A stretch of DNA of 35,744 bases from Rubrivivax sp. (GCA_024641945.1 JAHECD010000044.1:1-35744); one strand, 5' to 3'. Counted from the first letter of the stretch, positions 19,835-28,614 are shown. Notes: generated from the sequence alone by a model not told the origin. Program-made: numbers and translations.

Positions 19835-19840
19835 TAGAAT
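19835..19840 (+). promoter_or_regulatory. Possible -10 element (TAGAAT) upstream of lptA
   Basis: TAGAAT ends 25 nt before the chosen lptA start and is the same hexamer seen before argS. A clear -35 is missing. It implies that the ATG at 19839, which overlaps it, is not the start of lptA. Confidence 0.3.
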
Positions 19841-19865
19841 GTCCTGCAAGTTCTGTGCCGATCCA

Positions 19866-20477
19866 ATGCCCCGCATCTCCACGCTGTTGACCCTCTGCCT
19901 AGCCGTACTTGCCTCGGCGGGTATTCCCTTGCATGCCGAGAAGGCCGATCGCACCAAGCAAATGGTGGTGGAAGCCGACAAACCCGGCACGGTCGACGTG
20001 CAGAAGCAGGTGGTCGTGTTCAACGGCAACGTCGTCATCTCCCAAGGCACGATGGTCATCCGGGCGGATCGTGTCGAGGTCCGCGAGACGCCTGACGGTT
20101 ATCGCGCAGCCATTGCCGTCGGATCGGCCACACGACCGGCAAGCTTCCGCCAGAAGCGTGATGCCGTGGACGAATGGGTCGAGGGGACCGCGGACCGCAT
20201 CGAGCTCGATGCCAAGACCAACGTGCTGCGCTTCAGTGGGCATGCCGTGGTGCGCCGGCTGCGCGGCGCCGAACCTGCGGACGAGATCACCGGCACGTCC
20301 ATCACCTGGGACAACAACGCCGAGCTGTTCAGCGTGGCCGGCGGATCACCGACAGCCACCAACCCGAGCGGCCGCGTCAGGGCCATTCTCAGCCCGCGCG
20401 TGGATGCGGCGGCAACCCCGGCGGCCGCTGCGAGCACCTCCTTGAAGTCCTCACGCGCGCTCGAGGACAAGAAGTGA
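19866..20477 (+). CDS. lptA: LPS export periplasmic protein LptA
   Basis: LptA forms the periplasmic bridge that carries LPS from the inner-membrane LptBFGC complex to LptDE. The 203-residue product has a signal peptide ending near PLHA, then an OstA-type beta-jellyroll domain (about 30-170): QMVVEADKPGTVDVQKQVVV, FNGNVVISQGTMVIRAD and LRFSGHAVVRRL are typical. The C-terminus is Ala/Ser-rich and probably disordered. ATG 19866 is chosen because it begins the signal peptide; an earlier in-frame ATG at 19839 overlaps a TAGAAT hexamer. The stop overlaps the lptB GTG. lptC is not adjacent, unlike in many proteobacteria. Confidence 0.92.
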   Translation: MPRISTLLTLCLAVLASAGIPLHAEKADRTKQMVVEADKPGTVDVQKQVVVFNGNVVISQGTMVIRADRVEVRETPDGYRAAIAVGSATRPASFRQKRDAVDEWVEGTADRIELDAKTNVLRFSGHAVVRRLRGAEPADEITGTSITWDNNAELFSVAGGSPTATNPSGRVRAILSPRVDAAATPAAAASTSLKSSRALEDKK

Positions 20478-21226
20478 GCGCAAACATAAGTCGCCTGGAG
20501 GCCAATGGCCTCCAGAAGAGCTATGGTGCGCGCAAGGTCGTCAAGGACGTGCACCTGGCAGTGGGCGCCGGCGAAGTCGTCGGGTTGCTCGGGCCAAACG
20601 GCGCCGGCAAGACGACGACCTTCTACATGGTGGTCGGCCTGGTGCGGGCCGATGCGGGTGAAATCCGTATCGATGGCGAGCCGGTTCAGCACAAGCCGAT
20701 CCATCAGCGCTCCCGCATGGGCCTGTCCTACCTGCCGCAAGAGGCGTCGATCTTCCGCAAGCTGACGGTCGAAGAGAATATCCGCGCCGTGCTCGAACTT
20801 CAGGTCGGCCCCGACGGACGCGGCCTGTCCGATGCGCGCATCGGCGAGTTGCTGAGCGGGTTGTTGCACGACCTGAGCATCGAGAAGCTGCACGACACCC
20901 CGGCACCGGCGTTGTCCGGCGGCGAGCGGCGGCGGGTCGAGATTGCCCGCGCACTGGCGACCCAACCACGGTTCATCCTGCTGGACGAACCGTTCGCGGG
21001 TGTCGACCCGATCGCGGTGCTCGAGATCCAGAGAATTATCGGCTTCCTGCGCTCGCGCGGCATCGGCGTGCTGATCACCGACCACAACGTGCGCGAGACG
21101 CTCGGCATCTGCGACCGCGCCTTCATCATCAGCGAGGGCAGCGTACTGGCGGAAGGTACGCCGCCCGAGATCGTCGAGAACGCGCAAGTGCGCAAGGTCT
21201 ATCTCGGCGAAAACTTTCGCATGTAG
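20474..21226 (+). CDS. lptB: LPS export ABC transporter ATP-binding protein LptB
   Basis: LptB is the ATPase that powers extraction of LPS from the inner membrane with LptFG. The 250-residue product has Walker A GPNGAGKTT, the Q-loop in LPQEASIFRKL, signature LSGGERRR, Walker B FILLDEPFAGVDP and the H-loop ITDHNV. The GTG start at 20474 overlaps the lptA stop (GTGA) and is supported by GAGGAC about 8 nt upstream and by the family-typical beginning LEANGLQKSYG. The frame is open further upstream inside lptA, but those residues are not LptB-like. rpoN follows after 14 nt, so lptA-lptB-rpoN is almost certainly one transcript. Confidence 0.96.
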   Translation: MSANISRLEANGLQKSYGARKVVKDVHLAVGAGEVVGLLGPNGAGKTTTFYMVVGLVRADAGEIRIDGEPVQHKPIHQRSRMGLSYLPQEASIFRKLTVEENIRAVLELQVGPDGRGLSDARIGELLSGLLHDLSIEKLHDTPAPALSGGERRRVEIARALATQPRFILLDEPFAGVDPIAVLEIQRIIGFLRSRGIGVLITDHNVRETLGICDRAFIISEGSVLAEGTPPEIVENAQVRKVYLGENFRM

Positions 21227-21240
21227 GCGGCCGCAGTCTG

Positions 21241-22767
21241 ATGAAGCCGTCACTCCAGGTCCGCCTGTCGCAGCATCTGGCGCTTACGCCGCAGTTGCAG
21301 CAATCGATCCGCCTGTTGCAACTGTCGACGCTCGAGTTGCACCAGGAAGTCGAGCAGATGCTCGAGCAGAACCCCTTTCTGGAACCCGATGGCGACGACG
21401 CGCCGACGTGGGAATCGCCCCTCGAACGAGCGCCCGCCCCCGATCGGCAGGCCGAGCGCCAGACCGACGGCGAGGCCGCCGCCGCCACCGAGGTGGGCGC
21501 CGAAGGTGGTGAGGCACTGCCCGAGATCGCCGCGTCGGAGTTCGGTGCCGGCGAGCGCGAGGACTGGGAAAACGGCACCGAGCGCGATGACTTCGACGGC
21601 ATTCGCGAGTTGCCGTCGTCCGCGGGTTCGGGCAGTGGCACCGGCGACGACGACTTCGAGCCGCAAGACCACCGTGCGGCCGGCACCAGCCTGCCCGATC
21701 ACTTGCGTGCGCAATTGCCGGGACTTCGCCTGAGCCCGGAGGATTCGGCCGCCGTCAATGTCCTGATCGAGTCGCTGGACGCCGATGGATACCTCGCGGA
21801 CAGCCTGGATGAGATCGCGGAACCCTTGTCCGTCGGTCTCGACGAGGACGACCGCGAAGACCTGATGAGTCGGCTGCGGTGCGCGCTGCACTGGCTGCGC
21901 AGGCTCGACCCGCTGGGCGTGGGCGCGCGTTCGTTGTCCGAATGCCTGGTGTTGCAGCTGAGCGAGACCGACGACTGCGACGCCCGCCGCGTGGCCATCC
22001 AGATCTGTGAGCAGCACCTCGAGCTGCTGGCGCGGCGCGACGTCAAGAAGCTCAGCGCCGCCACCGGCGCCGACGAGGCGCTGCTGCGGCAGGCCCAGTC
22101 ACTGATCGTCGGTTGCGAGCCCAAGCCGGGGCGTCAATTCGCGGACGCCGAGTCGAACATCATCATTCCGGACGTCGTCGTGCAGCGCACGGGGCGCATG
22201 CTGAAGGTCACCCTGAATCCCGACGTGATGCCCAAGCTGCGCATCAACGACCTCTATGCGGCCGCCGTGCGCGGGCAGCGCGGTGGCAACCTGTCGGCGC
22301 GGCTGCAGGAAGCCCGCTGGTTCATGAAGAACATCCAGCAGCGATTCGACACCATCCTTCGCGTGAGCAAGGCAATCGTCGAGCGCCAGCGAGCGTTCTT
22401 CACCCATGGCGAAATCGCGATGAAGCCGCTCGTGCTGCGCGAGATCGCCGACGAGCTCGGCCTGCACGAATCGACCATTTCGCGCGTGACCACCGCCAAG
22501 TACATGGCGACGCCCGGCGGTACGTTCGAGCTGAAGTATTTCTTCGGCAGCTCCCTCAATACCGAAGCGGGCGGCAATGCCTCCAGCACGGCGGTGCGCG
22601 CGTTGATCAAGCAGCTCATCAGCGCAGAGGACGAGAACAAACCGCTGTCCGACAGCGCTTTGAGCCAGATGCTGGAGGAGCAGGGCATCCAGGTCGCGCG
22701 GCGCACCGTGGCCAAGTACCGCGAAGCACTGAAGATCGCCCCGGCCAACCTGCGCAAGGCGATCTAG
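21241..22767 (+). CDS. rpoN: RNA polymerase sigma-54 factor
   Basis: RpoN directs RNA polymerase to -24/-12 promoters and needs an AAA+ enhancer-binding protein. The 508-residue product has the Gln/Leu-rich region I (about 1-50: QLQQSIRLLQLSTLELHQEV, EQNPFLE) and an acidic variable region II (about 55-145). The core-binding and DNA-binding regions follow, with the C-terminal RpoN box ARRTVAKYRE (486-495). It sits directly after lptB, a conserved linkage in proteobacteria. The usual downstream hpf and ptsN genes are absent; the RlmL gene starts right after the TAG stop. The Shine-Dalgarno is weak. Confidence 0.97.
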   Translation: MKPSLQVRLSQHLALTPQLQQSIRLLQLSTLELHQEVEQMLEQNPFLEPDGDDAPTWESPLERAPAPDRQAERQTDGEAAAATEVGAEGGEALPEIAASEFGAGEREDWENGTERDDFDGIRELPSSAGSGSGTGDDDFEPQDHRAAGTSLPDHLRAQLPGLRLSPEDSAAVNVLIESLDADGYLADSLDEIAEPLSVGLDEDDREDLMSRLRCALHWLRRLDPLGVGARSLSECLVLQLSETDDCDARRVAIQICEQHLELLARRDVKKLSAATGADEALLRQAQSLIVGCEPKPGRQFADAESNIIIPDVVVQRTGRMLKVTLNPDVMPKLRINDLYAAAVRGQRGGNLSARLQEARWFMKNIQQRFDTILRVSKAIVERQRAFFTHGEIAMKPLVLREIADELGLHESTISRVTTAKYMATPGGTFELKYFFGSSLNTEAGGNASSTAVRALIKQLISAEDENKPLSDSALSQMLEEQGIQVARRTVAKYREALKIAPANLRKAI

Positions 22768-24045
22768 GTGCTGTCCCGGGACCGTGACGTGTCTGACCCG
22801 AGCACCCGCGAGGTCGAGCTGTTTCTTCCCGCCGCAGGCGGCGCCGAAGACCTGCTTGCCGCCGAGATCACGCGCATCACCGGCCGGCCGGCGGAGGTGG
22901 CGCGTGGCGGCGCCTGGGTGCGTGGCGACGCGCTCGTGGCGATGCAGCTCAACCTGCAAAGCCGCCTGGCGCAGCGGGTGCTGTGGCCGTTGATCGAAGG
23001 CCCGTATCGCGACGAACATGACCTGTACGACCTGGCCTGCCATGTCGCGTGGTCGACCTGGATCACGCCGGCGCAAACGCTGCGCGTGGACGTCAACGCG
23101 CAGCGAAGCCCGCTGCGCAGCCTGAACTTCGCCGTGCTGCGCATCAAGGACGCCGTCTGCGACGTTGTTCGCGAATCGACCGGCGAGCGCCCGAGCGTGG
23201 ACACCCACCGGCCCGACCTGCCGTTGATGCTTTATGTCGGGCCCGACCACGCCACGCTGTACGCCGACACGACGGGCGAGGCCTTGTTCAAGCGCGGCTG
23301 GCGCGACGCACAAGGCGGCCGCCGCGACGTGAAGGGCGAGGCGCCGCTGAAGGAAACACTCGCCGCAGCCATGCTCGCGGCCGCCGGTTGGCAGGGCCGC
23401 GCCGAAGATGGTCCGCTGCTCGACCCTTGCTGCGGCGCCGGCACGATCGCCATCGAAGCGGCGCAGTTGGCCTGCGGGATCGCGCCCGGACTGCAACGCC
23501 CATTTGCTTTCGAACGCATGATGCCATTTCGAGCACACCTGCCGGCCTGGCACGCGATGAAGCAAGCAGCACGCAACGGCGTGCACCCACCGGCCGTACC
23601 GGTCTACGCCGGTGATGTGAGCTTTCGCCTCACCGACTTTGCCACCCGCAATGCCGAACGGGCGGGCGTGGCACACGCGATCGAGTTCAAGACCGCCGAC
23701 GCGCTGCAGCGCATGCCTCCGTCCGGCGCGGGCACGCTGGTGATGAATCCGCCTTACGGCGAACGTATGGCACCCAAGGGCGCTGGCAGCACCACGTCAC
23801 GCGAAGGGTTCGAAGGCAGCGGTTCGTCAGCCGACTTCTTCGGCAGTCTGGCAGCGCATTGGAAGCGCAACTACCCGGGTTGGACGGCTTGGCTGCTCAG
23901 CCCCGATATGAAACTGCCCACCCTGATGCGCCTGAAGGAAAGTCGGCGCGTGCCGATGTGGAACGGGCCCATTGAATGCCGCCTGTTCAGGTTCGATCTG
24001 GTGGCTGGCGCGAACCGGCCACCAGGCCCGGCCGTCAGCGCTTGA
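22768..24045 (+). CDS. rlmL: THUMP-domain 23S rRNA m2G methyltransferase, RlmL type
   Basis: The 425-residue product has an N-terminal ferredoxin-like/THUMP region (about 10-170) and a Rossmann methyltransferase domain. SAM-binding motif I is DPCCGAGTIAIEAA and the catalytic motif IV is NPPYGER, typical of N2-guanine methyltransferases. It corresponds to the N-terminal half of E. coli RlmKL, which makes m2G2445 of 23S rRNA; the RlmK half is not present, as is common outside gammaproteobacteria. A GTG start at 22768 follows the rpoN stop with no gap and has AAGGCGAT upstream. A Gly/Ser-rich insert lies after motif IV. The stop overlaps the end of the converging yidB gene by 11 bp. Confidence 0.87.
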   Translation: MLSRDRDVSDPSTREVELFLPAAGGAEDLLAAEITRITGRPAEVARGGAWVRGDALVAMQLNLQSRLAQRVLWPLIEGPYRDEHDLYDLACHVAWSTWITPAQTLRVDVNAQRSPLRSLNFAVLRIKDAVCDVVRESTGERPSVDTHRPDLPLMLYVGPDHATLYADTTGEALFKRGWRDAQGGRRDVKGEAPLKETLAAAMLAAAGWQGRAEDGPLLDPCCGAGTIAIEAAQLACGIAPGLQRPFAFERMMPFRAHLPAWHAMKQAARNGVHPPAVPVYAGDVSFRLTDFATRNAERAGVAHAIEFKTADALQRMPPSGAGTLVMNPPYGERMAPKGAGSTTSREGFEGSGSSADFFGSLAAHWKRNYPGWTAWLLSPDMKLPTLMRLKESRRVPMWNGPIECRLFRFDLVAGANRPPGPAVSA

Positions 24046-24502
24046 GCAACCCGCCAAGCAGGCTGCCCAGGTCACCCAGGCTGCCCGCATCGACCTGCTG
24101 AGGCACCTGGCCGTTGGGGGTGAGCTGGTCCACCAGATGCGGCAGCATGTGCGAGAGTTGACCCAGCAGATCACCCTGGTTCATGCCGAGCTGCGAGGCC
24201 ATGTTCGACACCGTGTCGCCACCCAGCACGCCGCCGAGTTGATCCGGCGAGATGGGCTGGTTCTGCCCGGTCGATACCCAGGACGCCGCCACATCGCCCA
24301 GCCCGCTGCGCTGGAATTGCTCGAGCAGCCCGCCGAGGCCGCCCAGGCCGCCGCCCGCGGGCGCCGCCGATGAGTTGGCACCACTGCCGCCGCCGGCCAG
24401 CATGCCAATGACCATGTTGAGCAAGGCTGCGTTGCCGCCACCTTGCGAACCGCTCTGGCCGCCGCCGAGGGCTGCGCCAAGCACCGAGTCGAGTAGTCCC
24501 AT
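24035..24502 (-). CDS. YidB-family (DUF937) protein
   Basis: The 155-residue product begins MGLLDSVLGAAL, as YidB proteins do. A Gly/Ser/Ala-rich low-complexity stretch (about 12-60) is followed by the conserved LGGLLEQFQRSGLGDVAASW and PDQLGGVLGGDTV segments of the DUF937 family. The function of the family is not known; no signal peptide or clear membrane helix is visible. TGGAGGACAAC directly before the ATG is an excellent ribosome-binding site. Its last 11 bp overlap the converging rlmL gene. A perfect 15-bp palindrome and a TTGACG hexamer lie upstream. Confidence 0.85.
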   Translation of the reverse strand: MGLLDSVLGAALGGGQSGSQGGGNAALLNMVIGMLAGGGSGANSSAAPAGGGLGGLGGLLEQFQRSGLGDVAASWVSTGQNQPISPDQLGGVLGGDTVSNMASQLGMNQGDLLGQLSHMLPHLVDQLTPNGQVPQQVDAGSLGDLGSLLGGLLKR

Positions 24503-24560
24503 GTTGTCCTCCAGTAATCGAAATGGTTGAACACACTAGTGGGCGCGACGCATCGCGCGC

Positions 24561-24600
24561 CGTCAAGCACCGGAGGCGGTCACGCTGCACAACTTGTGCA
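24561..24600 (-). promoter_or_regulatory. Possible yidB promoter -35 with upstream 15-bp palindrome
   Basis: TGCACAA-C-TTGTGCA (24586-24600) is a perfect 15-bp palindrome. On the minus strand it is followed after 19 nt by TTGACG (24566-24561), a five-of-six match to the -35 consensus. The -10 is not convincing. The palindrome sits where an activator would bind upstream of -35, and also 10 nt after the rsmE stop, so a role in rsmE 3'-end formation is an alternative. Confidence 0.35.
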
Positions 24601-24610
24601 CTATGCCCCC

Positions 24611-25333
24611 TCATCGCAAGGCAGCCCACGCCGCCAGGGCCAGCGGTGCAGTATCCGCGCGCAGAATGCGCGGCCCGAGGCTCAGTGCGATGAATCCGGC
24701 GCTTTCCGCAGCCTGTTCTTCCGCCGGTGACAGCCCACCTTCCGGCCCACTGAGCACCAAGGCCGCTGCTGGCATCGGGCCGACATCGCGCAACGGCCGC
24801 GCCTGCGATCGCGGGCTGAGCAACCAGCGCGCGGCGCCACCGGGCCCGTCCATGCCGTCGAGCCATTGCGCCAGCGAGACGACGGGCTCCACCACCGGCA
24901 CAACCGCACGCCCACTCTGCTCGCACGCCGCCACGGCGACCGCCTGCCAATGTTCTCGCCGACGCTCGGCACGCTCGCCCGCCAGCCGCACCACGGAGCG
25001 CTCGCACAGCAGCGGCTGGATCACCGCCACACCGAGTTCGGTCGCCTTTTCCACCAGCGTATCCATGCGCTCGTTGGCGGGCATCCCGACAGCCAGCGTC
25101 AGGCGAATGTCCAGTTCGGGCAACGCCGGCCATCCAGGCCCCACGGTGACCCGCACTTCTTGCCGACCCATGTGTGCAACCGTGGCTTGCCACTCGCCAC
25201 CGCTGCCGTCGAAAAGCCGCAGCACGTCGCCCGGCTGGACCCGGCGCACCTGCGCATGACGCGCGGCCGCGGGCGGAAGGCCGAAGTCGGCGCCGGTGGT
25301 CAGCGCCTGACCCACGTGCAATCGGATCGTCAT
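24611..25333 (-). CDS. rsmE: 16S rRNA (uracil1498-N3)-methyltransferase
   Basis: RsmE methylates U1498 of 16S rRNA. The 240-residue product has an N-terminal PUA-like domain (about 1-75: LPPAAARHAQVRRVQPGD) and a C-terminal SPOUT methyltransferase domain. The trefoil-knot SAM site is seen in LSGPEGGLSPAEE and SLGPRILRADTAPLAL, and KATELGV is also family-typical. ATG 25333 begins the usual MTIRLHVG; ATG 25342 is an equally possible start three residues upstream, and neither has a strong ribosome-binding site. It follows the amidase gene by 48 nt on the same strand. Confidence 0.94.
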   Translation of the reverse strand: MTIRLHVGQALTTGADFGLPPAAARHAQVRRVQPGDVLRLFDGSGGEWQATVAHMGRQEVRVTVGPGWPALPELDIRLTLAVGMPANERMDTLVEKATELGVAVIQPLLCERSVVRLAGERAERRREHWQAVAVAACEQSGRAVVPVVEPVVSLAQWLDGMDGPGGAARWLLSPRSQARPLRDVGPMPAAALVLSGPEGGLSPAEEQAAESAGFIALSLGPRILRADTAPLALAAWAALR

Positions 25334-25381
25334 GGTCGCCATCAGACCACGATCAGGAATCCCCCCGACGGGCACCGCGCG

Positions 25382-26746
25382 TCAGGCGGCCGCGGCCAGC
25401 ACTTCTTGCGCCGCCAGCGCCACGGAAGCCAGGGCGGCGTCGGCGTTCGCCGGCGCCGCCAGCATCAGCCCGACCGGCAAGTCGCCCGGACGATGGCAAG
25501 GAATGCTGAATGCACAGCCGTCGAGGTAATTGATCGCGAAGGTATTGCGCAGCAACAGGCCGTTGGCCTTGAAGAAGGCGTCGTCGCTCGCGCGCAGCAG
25601 ATCGATCGGCGGCGCGACGATGGGCACGGTGGGGCACACCAGCGCGTCAAAACCTTGCAGCCCAAACGTCACGCGCGCAATCCACTCGCGGCGCCGCTGC
25701 TGCATGCGCAGGTAGTCGGCCGCACTGACCGTCTCGCCCAGCGCCACGCGGGCGGCCACACGTGGATCCATGGCCTCGCGCCGCGTGGCCATCGTCTCGC
25801 GATGTACCGCAAAGGCCTCCACCGCGGAAAAACCACCGGGCGCGTTCAGTGCAGCCACTTCGCCGAGTTCGGGCAACGACACCTCGGCAATCAGCGCACC
25901 GGCGGCCGACAGGCGCGACAGCGCATGCTCGAATGCCGCGGCCACCGCCGGCTCCATTGCGTCAAGCATCAGCGTCTTGGGCACGAGGAGCCGGCGCCCG
26001 GCCAGCGACCGGCGCGCCACGACAAGCGGCATGCCCGACAGCACGCCATCGACCAGCAGGCAGTCTTCAACGCTTCGGGTCATGGCGCACACGGTGTCGA
26101 GTGTTTGCGACAGGGGGAATGCGCCGTCCAGCGGCACACGGCGCTGCGTGCACTTGAAGCCGACGAGCCCGCACAGCGCAGCCGGGATGCGGATCGAGCC
26201 GCCGGTGTCCGAGCCGAGTCCCGCGACTGCCAGGCCGAGGGCCACAGAAACTGCCGCACCCGACGACGACCCGCCGGGAATGCGTGCCATCCGGTCATCG
26301 CAAGGATTTGCGGGCGTGCCGTGATGTGGATTGATGCCCACGCCGGAAAAGGCGAACTCCGTCATGTTGGTCTTGCCGACGATGGCCGCACCCGCCGAAC
26401 GCAACCGCGCGACGGCCACGGCGTCGTCGGCGGCCGGCGGTGCGCCCACGCGAACCACCGAGCCGGCGAGCGTGGTTTCGCCCGCGACGTCGTACAGGTC
26501 CTTGATCGTCACGGGCAGGCCCGCCAGCGCTGGCCGAGCCACACCGGCACGGACCATCGCATCGGCGTGCCGTGCGGCGGCCAGTGCGGCGTCGGCGTAC
26601 AGCGCAGTGAAGACATGCGCCGCGTCCGGCCGTTCAGCGCGCGCGAGCAGGTCGGCCACCAACGCCTCGTGGGTCGTGTCGCCCGCCGCGATGCGTGCGC
26701 GCAGCGCGGCGATGGTCAGGCCGTGTGGCCTTGGTCCCGCAATCAT
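25382..26746 (-). CDS. Amidase-signature family hydrolase
   Basis: The 454-residue product has the full amidase-signature triad: Lys in TIKDLYD (K82), cis-Ser in IPGGSSSGAA (S160) and the nucleophile Ser in DTGGSIRIP (S184). This family hydrolyses amides, or transfers ammonia in the GatCAB complex. GatB and GatC are not adjacent, and the length and C-terminus do not compel a GatA assignment, so a stand-alone amidase is more likely. ATG 26746 is chosen because family similarity starts there; the open frame runs far upstream into the acyl-CoA ligase gene as a shadow. It begins 11 nt after the fadD-type stop, so the two are almost certainly co-transcribed. Confidence 0.9.
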   Translation of the reverse strand: MIAGPRPHGLTIAALRARIAAGDTTHEALVADLLARAERPDAAHVFTALYADAALAAARHADAMVRAGVARPALAGLPVTIKDLYDVAGETTLAGSVVRVGAPPAADDAVAVARLRSAGAAIVGKTNMTEFAFSGVGINPHHGTPANPCDDRMARIPGGSSSGAAVSVALGLAVAGLGSDTGGSIRIPAALCGLVGFKCTQRRVPLDGAFPLSQTLDTVCAMTRSVEDCLLVDGVLSGMPLVVARRSLAGRRLLVPKTLMLDAMEPAVAAAFEHALSRLSAAGALIAEVSLPELGEVAALNAPGGFSAVEAFAVHRETMATRREAMDPRVAARVALGETVSAADYLRMQQRRREWIARVTFGLQGFDALVCPTVPIVAPPIDLLRASDDAFFKANGLLLRNTFAINYLDGCAFSIPCHRPGDLPVGLMLAAPANADAALASVALAAQEVLAAAA

Positions 26747-26757
26747 CGCGGCGCGAA

Positions 26758-28425
26758 TCAGCCGCGCAACTCGCGACGCAGGATCTTGCCGACCGCGCTC
26801 TTGGGCAACTCGGTGCGGAACTCCACGACCTTGGGACGCTTGTAGCCGGTGAGATTGGCCTCGCAATGCGCGCGCACGTCGGCTTCGGAGAGGTTGGGGT
26901 CCTTCTTGACGATCACCACCTTGACGGCCTCGCCGGCCTTTGCGTCGGGCACGCCCACCGCCGCGCATTCGAGCACGCCAGGGAGCGTGGACAGCACGTC
27001 CTCGACCTCGTTCGGATAGACGTTGAATCCGCTCACCAGGATCATGTCCTTCTTGCGATCCACGATCTTGAAATATCCGCGCTCGTCCATCACGCCGATG
27101 TCCCCGGTGCGGAAATAGCCGTCGGCGGTCATCACCTTTGCGGTCTCGTCGGGGCGTTGCCAATAGCCGGCCATGACCTGCGGGCCCTTGATCGCGATCT
27201 CGCCGGCGCTGCCGACGGGCACTTCGTTGCCGTCATCGTCGAGCAGCTTCATGTCGGTGCCCGGCATCGGCAGGCCGATATTGCCGCTGTAGGCGGTGGC
27301 GTCGACCGGATTGCAGCTTGCCGACGGGCTGGTCTCGCTCAAGCCGTAGCCTTCGCAGATCGGGCAGCCGGTCTTGTCGAGCCAGAGCTTGGCCGTGCCT
27401 TGCTGCACGGCCATGCCGCCGCCCACGCTGATCTTGAGGGCGCTCCAGTCGACGTTGCCGAAGTCGGGATGGTTGGCCATCGCATTGAACAGCGTATTCA
27501 CGTTCGGGAAGCTGTGGAACTTGTGCTTCGCCAATTCCTTGAGCACACCGGGCGTGTCGCGCGCATTGGGAATCAGGATGTTGCAGCCGCCCATGCGCAT
27601 GCTGAGCATCATGTTCGTATTGAAGCCGAAGATGTGATACAGCGGCAGCGCGCAGACGGTCACGACCTGTTCGCCAGGCGGGATCTTCTTCAGTGCGGGT
27701 TGGTACCAGGCCTCGGCCTGCAGGATGTTCGCCACCAGATTGCGGTGCAGCAGAACGGCACCCTTGCTCACGCCCGTGGTGCCTCCCGTGTACTGGAGCA
27801 CGGCGATATCGTCGGGGCCGATCGACGGCGCCGTGTAGGCCATGCGAGCGCCCTGGGCGATCACATCGTTGAACTTCAACGCGCCGGGCAACTGGAACGG
27901 CGGAACCATCTTCTTGACGTTGCGCACGACATGGTTGACCAGCGCACCCTTGATGAGGCCGAGCATGTCGCCCATCGCGGCAAGCACGACCTTCTTCGAC
28001 GGCACGTTCGACATCACCTGCTGCAACGTGCTCGCCACGACTTCGACGATGACGATCGCCTTGGCCCCCGAATCCTTGAGCTGATGCTCGAGCTCGCGCG
28101 GCGTGTAGAGCGGGTTCACGTTCACCACCACCATGCCCGCACGCAGGATCCCGGCCACCGCGACGGGATATTGCGGCACGTTGGGCATCATGATCGCCAC
28201 CCTGTCGCCACGCGCCAGCCCCTGCCCCTGCAACCACGCCGCGAACGCGCGCGACAGGTCGTCCACCTGCCCGAACGTGATCGTCTTTCCCATGAACTTG
28301 TAAGCCGGCAGATCGCGGTATTTGCGGAAACTCTCCTCCATGAGGGCGACCAGCGACGGGTAGGCGCTGCTGTCGATGTCTGCCGGCACACCGGCGGGAT
28401 ACTGGGCAAGCCAGGGACGGGTCAT
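26758..28425 (-). CDS. fadD: Long-chain fatty acyl-CoA synthetase (FadD-type)
   Basis: The enzyme activates fatty acids to acyl-CoA through an acyl-adenylate, at the inner membrane. The 555-residue product belongs to the ANL superfamily: P-loop YTGGTTGVSKGA, GYGLSETSP, DGYFRTGDIG, the hinge DRKKDMI and the C-terminal catalytic Lys in KSAVGKILRR. N-terminal WLAQYPAGVPADID is typical of beta-proteobacterial FadD. ATG 28425 is chosen because GAGGAGAGAAC precedes it; the open frame extends upstream without family similarity. The amidase gene follows 11 nt later. A 259-nt gap separates it from pntB. Confidence 0.93.
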   Translation of the reverse strand: MTRPWLAQYPAGVPADIDSSAYPSLVALMEESFRKYRDLPAYKFMGKTITFGQVDDLSRAFAAWLQGQGLARGDRVAIMMPNVPQYPVAVAGILRAGMVVVNVNPLYTPRELEHQLKDSGAKAIVIVEVVASTLQQVMSNVPSKKVVLAAMGDMLGLIKGALVNHVVRNVKKMVPPFQLPGALKFNDVIAQGARMAYTAPSIGPDDIAVLQYTGGTTGVSKGAVLLHRNLVANILQAEAWYQPALKKIPPGEQVVTVCALPLYHIFGFNTNMMLSMRMGGCNILIPNARDTPGVLKELAKHKFHSFPNVNTLFNAMANHPDFGNVDWSALKISVGGGMAVQQGTAKLWLDKTGCPICEGYGLSETSPSASCNPVDATAYSGNIGLPMPGTDMKLLDDDGNEVPVGSAGEIAIKGPQVMAGYWQRPDETAKVMTADGYFRTGDIGVMDERGYFKIVDRKKDMILVSGFNVYPNEVEDVLSTLPGVLECAAVGVPDAKAGEAVKVVIVKKDPNLSEADVRAHCEANLTGYKRPKVVEFRTELPKSAVGKILRRELRG

Positions 28426-28614
28426 GTTCTCTCCTCGATTCGCCCGATTCTGACGGGCGGCTGACACGCCGGGCATCGGGGGATTCGATAGCGCCGCCCA
28501 TCGAATGGCCGCTGCGAGTTGCTTGGAACCAGCGATGTACCCGTGCGGTGCGGGTGCGGTGGCAGGCTCGGCCCGCACGGCAGCCTGTGCAAGGAGGATC
28601 CAGCGCGCAAGGTC

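Noticed and set aside
25382..26746. Calling the amidase GatA of the tRNA amidotransferase.
   Set aside because: gatB and gatC are not adjacent and it is paired with an acyl-CoA ligase; the amidase triad alone does not distinguish GatA.
24866..28464. Two long plus-strand open frames opposite rsmE, the amidase and fadD.
   Set aside because: Both are antisense to genes with intact catalytic motifs and show no family features.
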